Shown: positions 9,166 through 18,073 of the stretch, piece after piece
Position numbering within the stretch: the first letter of the stretch is position 1
Layout: every line of letters starts with the position of its first letter
Source of the DNA: Gramella sp. MAR_2010_147
Lineage (GTDB): Bacteria > Bacteroidota > Bacteroidia > Flavobacteriales > Flavobacteriaceae
Assembly (NCBI RefSeq): GCF_900105135.1
Contig: NZ_LT629741.1
Location: 2,604,001-2,668,000 of the forward strand
Direction of reading: 5' to 3'
Length of the DNA: 64,000 nt
The notes under the pieces: model-generated
Told to the model about the DNA's origin: nothing
Seen by the model: the letters and a program-made list of their open reading frames with translations, nothing else
The model's database searches: none
Program-made: the position numbers and the translations under genes

Positions 9166-11565
9166 TTATCCAATTACATGGATGTCACTAAACTCTTTAT
9201 CTATTATAATTGTCCTTTCTTCGGCATTATACTCCAAATTTTCTAATGCCACTTCTTCGTTCTCAAAAATCACTTTTTTGATCTCGAAAGGAAGGCCGTG
9301 AAATTTAAGTTTGAATTTTGAATAGGGCGCTGAATATTTTCCGCTTTTATGCTGTTGTATGATGAGCCCGTCTTCTTTTCCTGTGAGCTTAAAGGTTCGC
9401 AGACTGTAAATGTTCTGGCGGTATTCGTAACCATCATGCGCATCTTCATAGAATTCTGAGCTCTCTTTACCTGCTTTATAGTAAATATCCAGACTTATTT
9501 CGTCAATTTCAAGTTCATCTACATACTGCTGAACCGGATATTTAGGGATCACAGCTCCTTCTTTAATATAAATAGGAATGGTATCTAAAGGAGCATCTAC
9601 CCACATTTCCTTACCTCCTGTTATTAATTTGTCATTCCAGAAATTATACCACCTACCGCGAGGAATATACATTCTTCTTCCCTGAACATTTGGTTCCTGA
9701 ACAGGACACACCAGAATTTGGTTCCCGAAGATAAACTCATCAGATCTATAGTGTGTTTGAACATCTTCCTGATCAAAATATACCAGAGGTTTTAAAATTG
9801 GCAGGCCTTCATCTACATATTTATGAAATGCCGTGTAGAGATAAGGCAAAAGCTGGTATCTTAATTCTACATATTTTCTGGTAATATCAAGAACTTCCTC
9901 CCCAAAGAACCATGGCTCCTGTTCCCCATGATCGCCGGAAGAATGTACTCTGCAAAATGGATGAAAAATACCTAATTGCAGCCATCTGGTATAGAGTTCT
10001 CCGGAAGGCTGTTCAGCGAATCCGCCAATATCAGATCCTGCAAAGCTCATCCCGCTCATACAAAGTCGCTGTATCTGGACGTTTGCTAACCATAAGTGTT
10101 CCCAGCTTGCAATATTATCACCTGTCCAGGTAGAAGTATAACGTTGCCCTCCAGAGTAATTTGCACGGGTAATAATAAAAGGTCGCTTAGGAAAATTAAA
10201 TTTCTTAACCCCCTCATAAGTTGCTCTGGCCATCTGCATTCCATAGATATTATGGGCTTTACGATGACTGCACTTGTGACCATCAAAATCATGCCGTACA
10301 TCTAAAGGGAAGGTCTTTCCCGGAACCTCCATAACGGCAGGTTCATTCATATCATTCCAAACCCCTTTTACACCAATATCCCCTATTAGTTCTCTATACA
10401 AGCCGCTCCACCATTCTCTAACTTCAGGATTGGTGAAATCTGGAAAATAACATTCACCGGGCCAAACTTTCCCTCTCATGTAGGGGCCATCGGCTCTTCG
10501 GCAGAAATAATCATTATCAAGAGCTTCTTTAAAAATATTATAGTTGAGGTCTATTTTTATACCTGGATCAATGATGGCAACTGTTTTAAAACCATCTTCT
10601 TCCAGTTCGCTAACCATTCGTTTAGGATCTGGGAAGTATTCCTTATTCCAGGTAAAACAGCGAAACCCATCCATATAATCTATGTCCAGATAGATGGCAT
10701 CACATGGAAATTTCAATTCTCTAAATTTAGAAGTGATCTCCTTAACCTTACTTTCCGGATAATAACTCCATTTACACTGGTGAAAACCTAAGGCCCACAT
10801 AGGAGGTAATTCAGGTTTCCCGGTGAGATCAGTATAGGTTGTAAGCACATCAGACATCTGCGGACCATACATGAAATAGTAATTCATTTCTCCGCCATCT
10901 GCCCAAAAACTGGTCACATGCCTTCTTTCACTGCAAAAATCGAAATGAGTTTTAAAGGTGTTGTCAAAGAATATTCCATAGGAGATATTTCCATGAAGTC
11001 CCATATAGAAGGGTACAGCCTTGTATAGTTCGTTGGTGTCTTTCCCATATGCATACTGGTCTGTATTCCATAAGCTCAGTCGCTTTCCCTTTAAATTAAA
11101 ATTGGTGGGCTTATCACCAAGACCGAAGAAATTTTCCTGGTCTTTGGACGATTTACTCATTTTTACAAAATTACCTCCAAATTCAAAGCTCTCTTCCCAG
11201 TGAAAACCCAGTTCATCTTCTAAAATGGGTTTCCCGTTAAGCTCATACATCCCAAGCCGAATATCATCTTTTGCCACTTTGCAAAGAAATTTTTCTGTTG
11301 TGATCACTACATGGGTTTCATTTTCGTCTACTTTAAGCTGATTAAATCCATGTGGATGATCTTCGTCTACCGCATACGAAAAATCGTGATCAAAAATTCC
11401 GTTAGTAGAATAACGCATTCGCAACATATTATCCCGAAGCACGGTAATTTGTAGCCTTACCCCGTTTTTAGTGACGAAGTTTATGGTGTCCTGGTCGTGC
11501 TCATATGATATTAATCCGTTGGGGTATAGATTCCCCTTATGTTCCAGTTCTGTATTGGTAATCAT
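9166..11565 (-). CDS. Glycoside hydrolase family 31 alpha-glucosidase
   Basis: A 799-residue GH31 enzyme that hydrolyses terminal alpha-glucosyl residues. The nucleophile is D405 in WNDMNEP and the acid/base is D483 in WTGDN; GSDIGGF (511-517) is the other family signature. An N-terminal galactose-mutarotase-like beta domain precedes the barrel, and a beta-rich C-terminal part with a DUF5110-like region follows. There is no signal peptide, so it should be cytosolic and act on imported maltodextrin or stored glycogen. The gene lies 64 bp downstream of glgB on the same strand, which makes an alpha-glucan operon likely. Exact specificity (maltose, glycogen ends, isomaltose) cannot be read. Confidence 0.94.
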   Translation of the reverse strand: MITNTELEHKGNLYPNGLISYEHDQDTINFVTKNGVRLQITVLRDNMLRMRYSTNGIFDHDFSYAVDEDHPHGFNQLKVDENETHVVITTEKFLCKVAKDDIRLGMYELNGKPILEDELGFHWEESFEFGGNFVKMSKSSKDQENFFGLGDKPTNFNLKGKRLSLWNTDQYAYGKDTNELYKAVPFYMGLHGNISYGIFFDNTFKTHFDFCSERRHVTSFWADGGEMNYYFMYGPQMSDVLTTYTDLTGKPELPPMWALGFHQCKWSYYPESKVKEITSKFRELKFPCDAIYLDIDYMDGFRCFTWNKEYFPDPKRMVSELEEDGFKTVAIIDPGIKIDLNYNIFKEALDNDYFCRRADGPYMRGKVWPGECYFPDFTNPEVREWWSGLYRELIGDIGVKGVWNDMNEPAVMEVPGKTFPLDVRHDFDGHKCSHRKAHNIYGMQMARATYEGVKKFNFPKRPFIITRANYSGGQRYTSTWTGDNIASWEHLWLANVQIQRLCMSGMSFAGSDIGGFAEQPSGELYTRWLQLGIFHPFCRVHSSGDHGEQEPWFFGEEVLDITRKYVELRYQLLPYLYTAFHKYVDEGLPILKPLVYFDQEDVQTHYRSDEFIFGNQILVCPVQEPNVQGRRMYIPRGRWYNFWNDKLITGGKEMWVDAPLDTIPIYIKEGAVIPKYPVQQYVDELEIDEISLDIYYKAGKESSEFYEDAHDGYEYRQNIYSLRTFKLTGKEDGLIIQQHKSGKYSAPYSKFKLKFHGLPFEIKKVIFENEEVALENLEYNAEERTIIIDKEFSDIHVIG

Positions 11566-11629
11566 AGTCTTACAGTCTTTTTAGCTAATTACAAAAGAAG
11601 TTTATTCCCGTGAATTATTGTGCGCTTGT

Positions 11630-13537
11630 TCATAAAATTTCAAAAACTACTGTGCCTAATGGCGGAATGCTTATTTTAGCTGAATGTGCTCTGCCGTGAA
11701 ATTCTTTCTCTTCAATCTTGAGGCTTTTGTTTTTTACGCCTGAACCGCCATATTTCTTATCGTCTGAATTGAAGATTTCCTTCAATTTTCCTGAAGCAGG
11801 AAGTCCGATGTTGTAATTCTTAAGGAGCGTTGGAGTGAAATTACAAACAACGACCAGGGATTTTTTTGGATCGTTCCCTTTTCTTATATAGCTCAAAACT
11901 GAATTCTGACTATCGTTATAAGCGATCCATTCAAACCCATCTGCCGTAAACTGTTTCTCATGCAGGGCCGGTCTTGTTTTATATAGTTTATTTAGATCTG
12001 TAAGTACTTTCTTAATTCCCTGATGAGGTTCATATTCGAGCAAATGCCAGTCCAGGCTGGTGTTATAATTCCATTCGCTATATTGCCCGATTTCAGCTCC
12101 CATAAAAAGTAATTTTGCCCCGGGATGCGTGAACATATAAGAATAAAGTAGTCTTAAATTGGCAAATCTTTGCCAATCGTCTCCGGGCATTCTTCCCAAT
12201 AATGAATTTTTCCCATACACTACTTCATCATGGCTAAGCGGTAGCGCAAAATTCTCTGTGAAGGTATAGGTCATACTGAAGGTGATATCATTTTGATGAT
12301 GCTGCCTGTAAATAGGATCCTTTTTGAAATACTCCAGTGTATCGTGCATCCAACCCATCATCCATTTCATTCCAAAACCAAGTCCGCCAAGATCTACAGG
12401 CCTGGAAACCATGGGGAATGAGGTAGACTCTTCTGCAATGGTCTGCACTCCTTCAAAACTTTTATAAACTTCGGTATTTAGATCGCGAACAAAACTCACC
12501 GCATCCAGATTTTCTCTTCCGCCGTGCTCATTAGGTTCCCATTCACCATCTTCCCTGGAATAATCCAGGTAAAGCATGGAAGCAACGGCATCCACGCGTA
12601 AGCCATCTGCATGGTATTTATCTAGCCAGAAAATAGCGTTGCTTATAAGAAATGACCTTACTTCGTTTCTACCATAGTTAAAGATCAAACTTTTCCAGTC
12701 TGGATGATATCCTTTTCGAGGGTCTGGATGTTCATACAGATGAGAGCCGTCAAACTGACCTAAACCGTGTTTGTCTTCGGGGAAATGTGATGGAACCCAG
12801 TCCAGGATCACACCAATTCCAGCCTTGTGAAAAGCATCCATGAGATACATAAAATCCTGAGGGTCTCCAAAACGTGAGGTTGGTGCAAAATATCCTGTTA
12901 ATTGATAACCCCATGAAGGATCGTAAGGATATTCCATGATCGGCATAAATTCTACATGGGTGAAACCAACTTCTTTTACATAAGAAACCAGTTCATCGGC
13001 CATTTCAACATAAGTGAGGGAACGATTTTCATCCATATTTCTTCGCCAGGAACCTAAATGAACTTCATAGATTGAAAAAGGATTATTTAGTCCGTTCTTA
13101 TTTTTTCTGGCAGACATGTATTTTTTGTCTGTCCATTTATAGTCAAGATCCCAGACAATAGAAGCAGTGTTTGGCGGGTGTTCGCATTTAAGTGCGTATG
13201 GATCTGCCTTTTCAAATTTTAAATCATTATTATGAGAATGTATCTTGTATTTATATTTTGCACCTTTTTCTACACCTGGAATAAATCCTTCCCAGATGCC
13301 ACTTTCATCCCATCGAACATTTAAAGGGTGTTCATCTTCTGTCCAGTAATTAAAATCTCCAATTACCGAGACTGATTTTGCTGAAGGTGCCCAAACCGAA
13401 AAGTAAACTCCTTTCTCTCCATCAACTTCAAGAAGATGCGCTCCAAATTTTTCATAGAGGCGATAATGTTTACCTGATTTAAAGAGTGAGATGTCAAAAT
13501 CTGAAAATAAAGAGTGTACCTGTACTTCTTTCTTCAT
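11630..13537 (-). CDS. glgB: 1,4-alpha-glucan (glycogen) branching enzyme
   Basis: A GH13 enzyme that moves a short alpha-1,4 chain to an alpha-1,6 branch point during glycogen synthesis. The 635-residue protein has an N-terminal CBM48 domain (about 30-125), then the barrel with DWVPSHF (246-252), nucleophile D316 in DGLRVDAV, acid E369 in AEESTSFP and D437 in LSHDEVV, and a C-terminal beta domain. Length fits GlgB forms with one N-terminal carbohydrate module. The start ATG at 13537 has 443 bp of non-coding sequence upstream, so glgB probably leads the two-gene run with the GH31 gene. No glgA or glgC is in the window. Confidence 0.97.
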   Translation of the reverse strand: MKKEVQVHSLFSDFDISLFKSGKHYRLYEKFGAHLLEVDGEKGVYFSVWAPSAKSVSVIGDFNYWTEDEHPLNVRWDESGIWEGFIPGVEKGAKYKYKIHSHNNDLKFEKADPYALKCEHPPNTASIVWDLDYKWTDKKYMSARKNKNGLNNPFSIYEVHLGSWRRNMDENRSLTYVEMADELVSYVKEVGFTHVEFMPIMEYPYDPSWGYQLTGYFAPTSRFGDPQDFMYLMDAFHKAGIGVILDWVPSHFPEDKHGLGQFDGSHLYEHPDPRKGYHPDWKSLIFNYGRNEVRSFLISNAIFWLDKYHADGLRVDAVASMLYLDYSREDGEWEPNEHGGRENLDAVSFVRDLNTEVYKSFEGVQTIAEESTSFPMVSRPVDLGGLGFGMKWMMGWMHDTLEYFKKDPIYRQHHQNDITFSMTYTFTENFALPLSHDEVVYGKNSLLGRMPGDDWQRFANLRLLYSYMFTHPGAKLLFMGAEIGQYSEWNYNTSLDWHLLEYEPHQGIKKVLTDLNKLYKTRPALHEKQFTADGFEWIAYNDSQNSVLSYIRKGNDPKKSLVVVCNFTPTLLKNYNIGLPASGKLKEIFNSDDKKYGGSGVKNKSLKIEEKEFHGRAHSAKISIPPLGTVVFEIL

Positions 13538-13980
13538 AGTTGGTTTTATTTAACCCATGGTTCCTAATTCTGGGATATATTTCAATTGAAATTCATCAAT
13601 GTGTTTTTCTAATTAACAATATTCGAGTAAAAATTTTACTTGATGTTTGTTTTCAGTGTTAAGATGTTTTGCCTATCTGTTCTGGACTTAACTTTCTAAC
13701 ATTATTTTATAAAACACTCTAGGATTTCTTTCATAGAATACGCACCATCATATTAATGTATTATAATGTTTCGTGAAACCTTGGGTTTTTAAATTTAATA
13801 AACAGTTTCTGAAAATGAGATGTAATTTTCAACTTGTTTGAATTTTTGACAACTAACTAAGCTTTAGATAGTTAATATTTTGTGATTACGTTGATTTTGT
13901 TTGAGTATTATTTATTTTTTTCGGAATTTAGGGAATGCTCCGCTGCATGAACTTCATGAGATGAACGAAAATCAATCAAC
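13538..13980. other. AT-rich divergent intergenic region
   Basis: It separates glgB and the lipoprotein gene, which are divergent, so both promoters should be here. I saw no credible small gene and no full TTTG / TAnnTTTG consensus on either strand. Confidence 0.5.
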
Positions 13981-14964
13981 ATGAAATTCAACAAAATATC
14001 TTTACCGTACGTCAGGGTTGTTTTAATTTTTTTAATAATTATAGGTATAACTTCCTGTAAATATGATAGAAAAGAGGAAAAGGAACAACCTGAAAACACA
14101 AAAATTGAAGAATCCTCTGAAGCAAAATCCTCGAATGAACTAATAAGCATAGTCACTAACTCCATGGAGTTTAAAACTAAAGATCGGTGGGAATCTGGAT
14201 GGAAAACGATAAAGTATAAAAACAATTCTAATGAAACTCACTTCATTCTTTTTGATAAATATCCCGAAGGTAAAACTATTAAAGATGCAGAAAGAGAGGT
14301 AGGACCTCCTTTTCAGGAAGGAATGGATCTTATTAATGCAGGTGAAATTGAAAAAGCCAGTGAGGCATTTGGAAAATTGCCAGAATGGTTTCAGGAAGTT
14401 GAATATAAAGGGGGAGTGGGATTGATATCTGCTAAAAGCACCGCCCAGTCTACTATTTACTTGGAGCCGGGAACTTATATTATTGAGTGCTATGTCAAAA
14501 TGCCTAATGGGGTGTTTCATAATACTGACGGAATGAGTAAACAAATTGAAGTTATTAAAGCAGATAGTTTAAAGCTCGATCTTATAGAGGATTATATCAT
14601 TGAGCTGGATGCAAATAAGGGAATTGTATTTAAGGAAGTGGTTTCTCCGGGAGAGAAGACATTTAAAGTAGAGTTTGGAGAGCAAAAGCTTCATGAGAAC
14701 TATGTAATGAGTGATGTGCATCTGGTTTGGGTAGATGATGGAGCAGATATTTCAAAATTAAACAGCTGGATGAACTGGGCAGATCCTAAAGGTTTGCAAA
14801 CTCCTGCACCCGAAGGTTTTAAATTTTTAGGAGGAATGCAAGAAATGAATAAGGGAGGTGTGGGGTATTTTACGGTGAATTTAAAATCTGGTAATTATGC
14901 GCTTATCGCCGAAGTTCCAGATCCTCAAAGTAAGGGTTTATTAAAAACTTTTACTGTGAATTGA
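13981..14964 (+). CDS. Putative lipoprotein with an internally duplicated beta domain
   Basis: Family not recognised. The 327-residue product has a lipoprotein signal peptide with the lipobox ITSC (Cys at about residue 27) and then a charged linker rich in Lys and Glu, typical of surface or periplasmic lipoproteins in this phylum. The mature part appears to hold two related domains. Around residues 140-195, KGGVG is followed by a strand ending in EPGTYIIECYV. Around residues 280-325, KGGVG is followed by KSGNYALIAEVPD. Both end in a short strand (KQIEVI; KTFTVN). This looks like a tandem duplication of a plastocyanin- or cupredoxin-like beta sandwich, but I see no copper ligand set. The gene stands alone. 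Confidence 0.75.
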   Translation: MKFNKISLPYVRVVLIFLIIIGITSCKYDRKEEKEQPENTKIEESSEAKSSNELISIVTNSMEFKTKDRWESGWKTIKYKNNSNETHFILFDKYPEGKTIKDAEREVGPPFQEGMDLINAGEIEKASEAFGKLPEWFQEVEYKGGVGLISAKSTAQSTIYLEPGTYIIECYVKMPNGVFHNTDGMSKQIEVIKADSLKLDLIEDYIIELDANKGIVFKEVVSPGEKTFKVEFGEQKLHENYVMSDVHLVWVDDGADISKLNSWMNWADPKGLQTPAPEGFKFLGGMQEMNKGGVGYFTVNLKSGNYALIAEVPDPQSKGLLKTFTVN

Positions 14965-15077
14965 AATGACTGAAAACCTTATAATAATAGAATGAAACAA
15001 TTTAAGTTTCGATCAGAATTTAAAAGACTACTTCACTCTATCAGTTATGATCAAATAAATATCATTTGTTCTGCCTC

Positions 15078-15716
15078 TTAATTACCGGGTTGTTTCAGGC
15101 TATCTAATTTATTTGGAGCAATGGGTGCTGGCACAGCATTATTTACCGGCTTAGTACTCAGTAAATATTTAAACATCGATTCCAGGTCTTCATCTGTCAA
15201 TTTTCCGAAATTCTCCCATGGCATTGGAGGGAGCATCATTCTGCCTCCCTTATCACCTTTAAGTTTACCTTCTCTCATAGCAGTTTTCCAACGTTCCATC
15301 GTCCAGTTTCCAATTCCAGTATCATCTGAAGTTATATTCGCAGCAAATGAAACTCCCCAGGGGCCAACGGCGGTAGTTAGATCACCGCTCATTAACATCC
15401 AGCCACTTTGAAGTGCTGCCGAATTAATAGGAGGGAGGCTGTCTCCAGCCTGATGACCACTTAATGCGAGTTCAGGGATCTCCTGGGGTCCTCTTTCAGT
15501 CATTCTCTTTGGTGAATGGCAATCATGACATCCAATAGTTTTTACAAGGTATTCGCCCCGTTTGATACTATCTTTTATGGTCATTTTCTTTTTTTCAGGT
15601 ACGTCCTCGTAATTTTTATCATTACAAGATGTTGTTAGAATGAATAAAAATATTACCGGCACCAGGTTTAGGTATCTATTTCTATTTAATGCGAGATTTA
15701 AATGAGCGTCTAACAT
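15078..15716 (-). CDS. Monohaem c-type cytochrome lipoprotein
   Basis: A 212-residue exported protein with a hydrophobic N-terminal segment and the lipobox TTSC (Cys about residue 31), so it is probably membrane-anchored. A single haem-binding CHDCH motif (about residues 58-62) follows the linker. A later MLPPMPWE segment can supply the axial Met, and the end carries the class I signature (LTDEDLESMFKYLLS). It would shuttle electrons in the periplasm, but no reductase or oxidase gene is adjacent. The start is the only in-frame ATG before the signal segment. Two perfect palindromes lie directly upstream at 15745-15776. Confidence 0.88.
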   Translation of the reverse strand: MLDAHLNLALNRNRYLNLVPVIFLFILTTSCNDKNYEDVPEKKKMTIKDSIKRGEYLVKTIGCHDCHSPKRMTERGPQEIPELALSGHQAGDSLPPINSAALQSGWMLMSGDLTTAVGPWGVSFAANITSDDTGIGNWTMERWKTAMREGKLKGDKGGRMMLPPMPWENFGKLTDEDLESMFKYLLSTKPVNNAVPAPIAPNKLDSLKQPGN

Positions 15717-15744
15717 AGTTCTTAAAGTATTGGTTGATAGTTAC

Positions 15745-15776
15745 TTTAAATTAATTTAAAATACTGTAATACAGTA
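15745..15776. promoter_or_regulatory. Two adjacent palindromes in a divergent promoter region
   Basis: 15745-15760 is a perfect 16-base palindrome (TTTAAATTAATTTAAA). 15762-15776 is a 7-1-7 inverted repeat (TACTGTA A TACAGTA). They sit between the divergent cytochrome and methyltransferase genes, a position expected of operators. Nothing identifies the regulator. Confidence 0.45.
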
Positions 15777-15855
15777 AAATAACCGATGAATTTATCTGAA
15801 ATTCGATAATCTACAATACTTATAAACCTGATGTGGGATGAATCTGTGAGAATAT

Positions 15856-15863
15856 TACTTTTG
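15856..15863 (+). promoter_or_regulatory. Bacteroidota -7 box before the SpoU methyltransferase gene
   Basis: TACTTTTG matches TAnnTTTG and ends 4 bases before the ATG at 15868, so the transcript would be leaderless or nearly so. No good -33 TTTG was seen. Confidence 0.4.
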
Positions 15864-15867
15864 TAGT

Positions 15868-16332
15868 ATGCATACAGATAATTTGAAACAGGGTTTTTTC
15901 GGAATTGGAATTCAAAATGGTAAAACTCCTGAAAATCTTGGCGTTTTATGGCGTTCAGCCCAGAATATGGGTGCTAGTTTCATTTATACTATTGGAAACC
16001 GATATTCAAAACAGGCTTGTGATACCCATAAGGCGGTAGGGGCGATGCCTTATTTTCATTATAACACTTTTGAGGAGTTTTACGCGCATTTACCTAAAGG
16101 AGCTATGCTGGTAGGAGTAGAACTTACCAATGAGGCCCAGCCCCTTGAAGAATTTAAACACCCAAGACGTTGTGTTTACTTACTGGGAGCAGAAGACCAT
16201 GGACTGTCTAATAGGGCTATAGAAAAAGCCCATTATCTCGTTAAATTTAGATCTACTTTAAGTTTAAATGTTTCAGTCGCCGGAAGTATTGTAATGTATG
16301 ACCGGGGAATGAAAACTGAATTTTCAACCTAA
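15868..16332 (+). CDS. TrmH/SpoU-family RNA 2'-O-methyltransferase
   Basis: A 154-residue knotted (SPOUT) methyltransferase that would transfer a methyl group from S-adenosylmethionine to a ribose 2'-OH of tRNA or rRNA. The three family motifs are visible: NLGVLWRSA near residues 23-31 (motif 1, with the catalytic Arg), the LLGAEDHGLS loop (motif 2) and SLNVSVAGSI (motif 3, knot and cofactor site). There is no N-terminal substrate-binding domain, so it is a minimal SpoU protein of TrmL-like length; the target nucleotide is unknown. It converges with the next gene, with only 8 bp between them. Confidence 0.9.
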   Translation: MHTDNLKQGFFGIGIQNGKTPENLGVLWRSAQNMGASFIYTIGNRYSKQACDTHKAVGAMPYFHYNTFEEFYAHLPKGAMLVGVELTNEAQPLEEFKHPRRCVYLLGAEDHGLSNRAIEKAHYLVKFRSTLSLNVSVAGSIVMYDRGMKTEFST

Positions 16333-16340
16333 ATTTTAGT

Positions 16341-17774
16341 CTAAGAAGCTTTTTCTTCTTGAAATAAATTCTTTTCCTTGATCATTTTGGCGGTTAGTCC
16401 TGGAACCATATTTTCCCATTTATGGTCACCTTCCCTAATCATTTCATATACTTTTCTTGGGTGTATGTCCAGGGAAGTCTCGTCGTAATCTTCTATATCT
16501 ACCAGTTTATCATTATCTATAAAAAACTTGTATAATTCTTTTACTCTTGGATGAACTTTTAAATTTTCACTGGTAATGATCTTCCCTGTTTTTTCATCTT
16601 TAATAGGATATAAATATACCTTGAGACTTTTAAAGAATAATTTACCAAAGGCTTCTAATATACCACCACTAAGATGCCTGTAATACTTCTCATTAAAAAT
16701 ATCGATGAGATTATCAACTCCCATGGCAAGTCCTAGTTGTTTTTTGGTGTGTGAAGAGAAATATTCCACAACTTTATAATATTCCTGAAAATTGGAAATC
16801 ATTACGGTTTGCCCCGATGCACATAGAAGATCAGCGCGATCAAGAAAATCTTTTTCATCAATTTCACCTTCCGCTTTTAAATTATTTAAGGTCATTTCAA
16901 AAATAACCACCGTCTTATCTGGATCTACTTCTTCCTCTTCCAGAAAAAGTTTTCTCGCAGACATGTACATATTCAAATTCAGATTGGTTACAGGTCTAAA
17001 ACTTCCCCTTAAAGTGAGGATGTTTTTTTTGTACAGCACATTTGCCGGTAAAATATTATTGCCTTCAGTAGAGAACATGACGGCCTCGGTAATTCCTTCC
17101 TTTACAAGTTCCAGGCTCATGAGTCTATTATCTACATCTTTAAATACAGGTCCCCTAAAATTGATGGAATCAATTTCAATCTTATCAACACTAAGGTGGT
17201 CATACAGTTTTTTAATGAGCATTTTAGGATCATCGCTTTGATAAAAAGCAGCATAGATTAAATTTACGCCCATAATTCCCAGGCTTACTTGTTGATGTGA
17301 CGCATTATTTTCATGAAATTGAACGTGCAACATGATCTCACTATATTCCTGCTTGGGTTCTCGTTGAAATTTTATCCCAAGCCAGCCGTGACCTTTATAT
17401 TTCTTTGCCCAGTCTATGGTTGCTACCGTATTGGCATAACTGAAAAATAATTTATTAGGATATTTTTTTCTGGAAAGACGTTGCTCAATTAGTTCAGCCT
17501 CATAGTCTATCATTCGTTTTAACCGGGCCTCGGTAACATACCTGTTCTGTGGATCCAAACCATAAATGGCATCACTAAAATCCTTATCGTAAGCACTTAA
17601 AGTTTTGGCTATGGTTCCTTTCGGGTTTCCTGCTCTAAAAAAATGACGAACTGTTTCCTGCCCGGCTCCGATCTCGGCGAAAGTTCCGTAGATATTTTCG
17701 TTAAGATTTAACCTCGTACATTTATTCTCTATAGATAGAATATTCTGAAATTCGTCTTCACTTAGCTCAGCCAT
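16341..17774 (-). CDS. Conserved uncharacterised protein, about 477 residues
   Basis: From memory this is a protein family found across Bacteroidota and, I believe, elsewhere, with unsettled function and conflicting automatic names (including nicotinate-nucleotide adenylyltransferase and TonB receptor). Neither name fits what I see. There is no signal peptide or barrel, and the HxGH nucleotidyltransferase motif is absent. The sequence is soluble, opens with the well-formed block IYGTFAEIGAGQETVRHFFR (about residues 28-47), and contains LFFSYANTVATIDWAKKYKGHG and a Glu/Asp-rich C-terminal half. It is a single gene, convergent with the methyltransferase gene. I give no function. Confidence 0.85.
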   Translation of the reverse strand: MAELSEDEFQNILSIENKCTRLNLNENIYGTFAEIGAGQETVRHFFRAGNPKGTIAKTLSAYDKDFSDAIYGLDPQNRYVTEARLKRMIDYEAELIEQRLSRKKYPNKLFFSYANTVATIDWAKKYKGHGWLGIKFQREPKQEYSEIMLHVQFHENNASHQQVSLGIMGVNLIYAAFYQSDDPKMLIKKLYDHLSVDKIEIDSINFRGPVFKDVDNRLMSLELVKEGITEAVMFSTEGNNILPANVLYKKNILTLRGSFRPVTNLNLNMYMSARKLFLEEEEVDPDKTVVIFEMTLNNLKAEGEIDEKDFLDRADLLCASGQTVMISNFQEYYKVVEYFSSHTKKQLGLAMGVDNLIDIFNEKYYRHLSGGILEAFGKLFFKSLKVYLYPIKDEKTGKIITSENLKVHPRVKELYKFFIDNDKLVDIEDYDETSLDIHPRKVYEMIREGDHKWENMVPGLTAKMIKEKNLFQEEKAS

Positions 17775-18073
17775 TTAAAAAACTTTGATTTTTTGGTTTC
17801 TGAAAGTTAGGAATATTAAATTTTCTGATGGCTCTTTTTAAGTAATGTTTAAAATAATTTTGGGGATTTTAAGACTGATTAACCGGGATGTAATCAATGT
17901 ATTTGAGGAGTAAATTAAAGAGAAATAAATTTACAAAGCTATGCGTAGTGGATTAAATTCCTTAAAAATGAGAAGCTTTAGTTTATTTGAAATTCCTATC
18001 CTTTTATAAAAAATAGTGTGATATAAATAAGTGTCTTGACTTGATCCTGAATTAAAGTTAAGAATGATATTTT

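Noticed and set aside
14992..15081. A 29-codon frame after the lipoprotein gene
   Set aside because: It runs into the end of the convergent cytochrome gene and has no distinctive composition or start signal.
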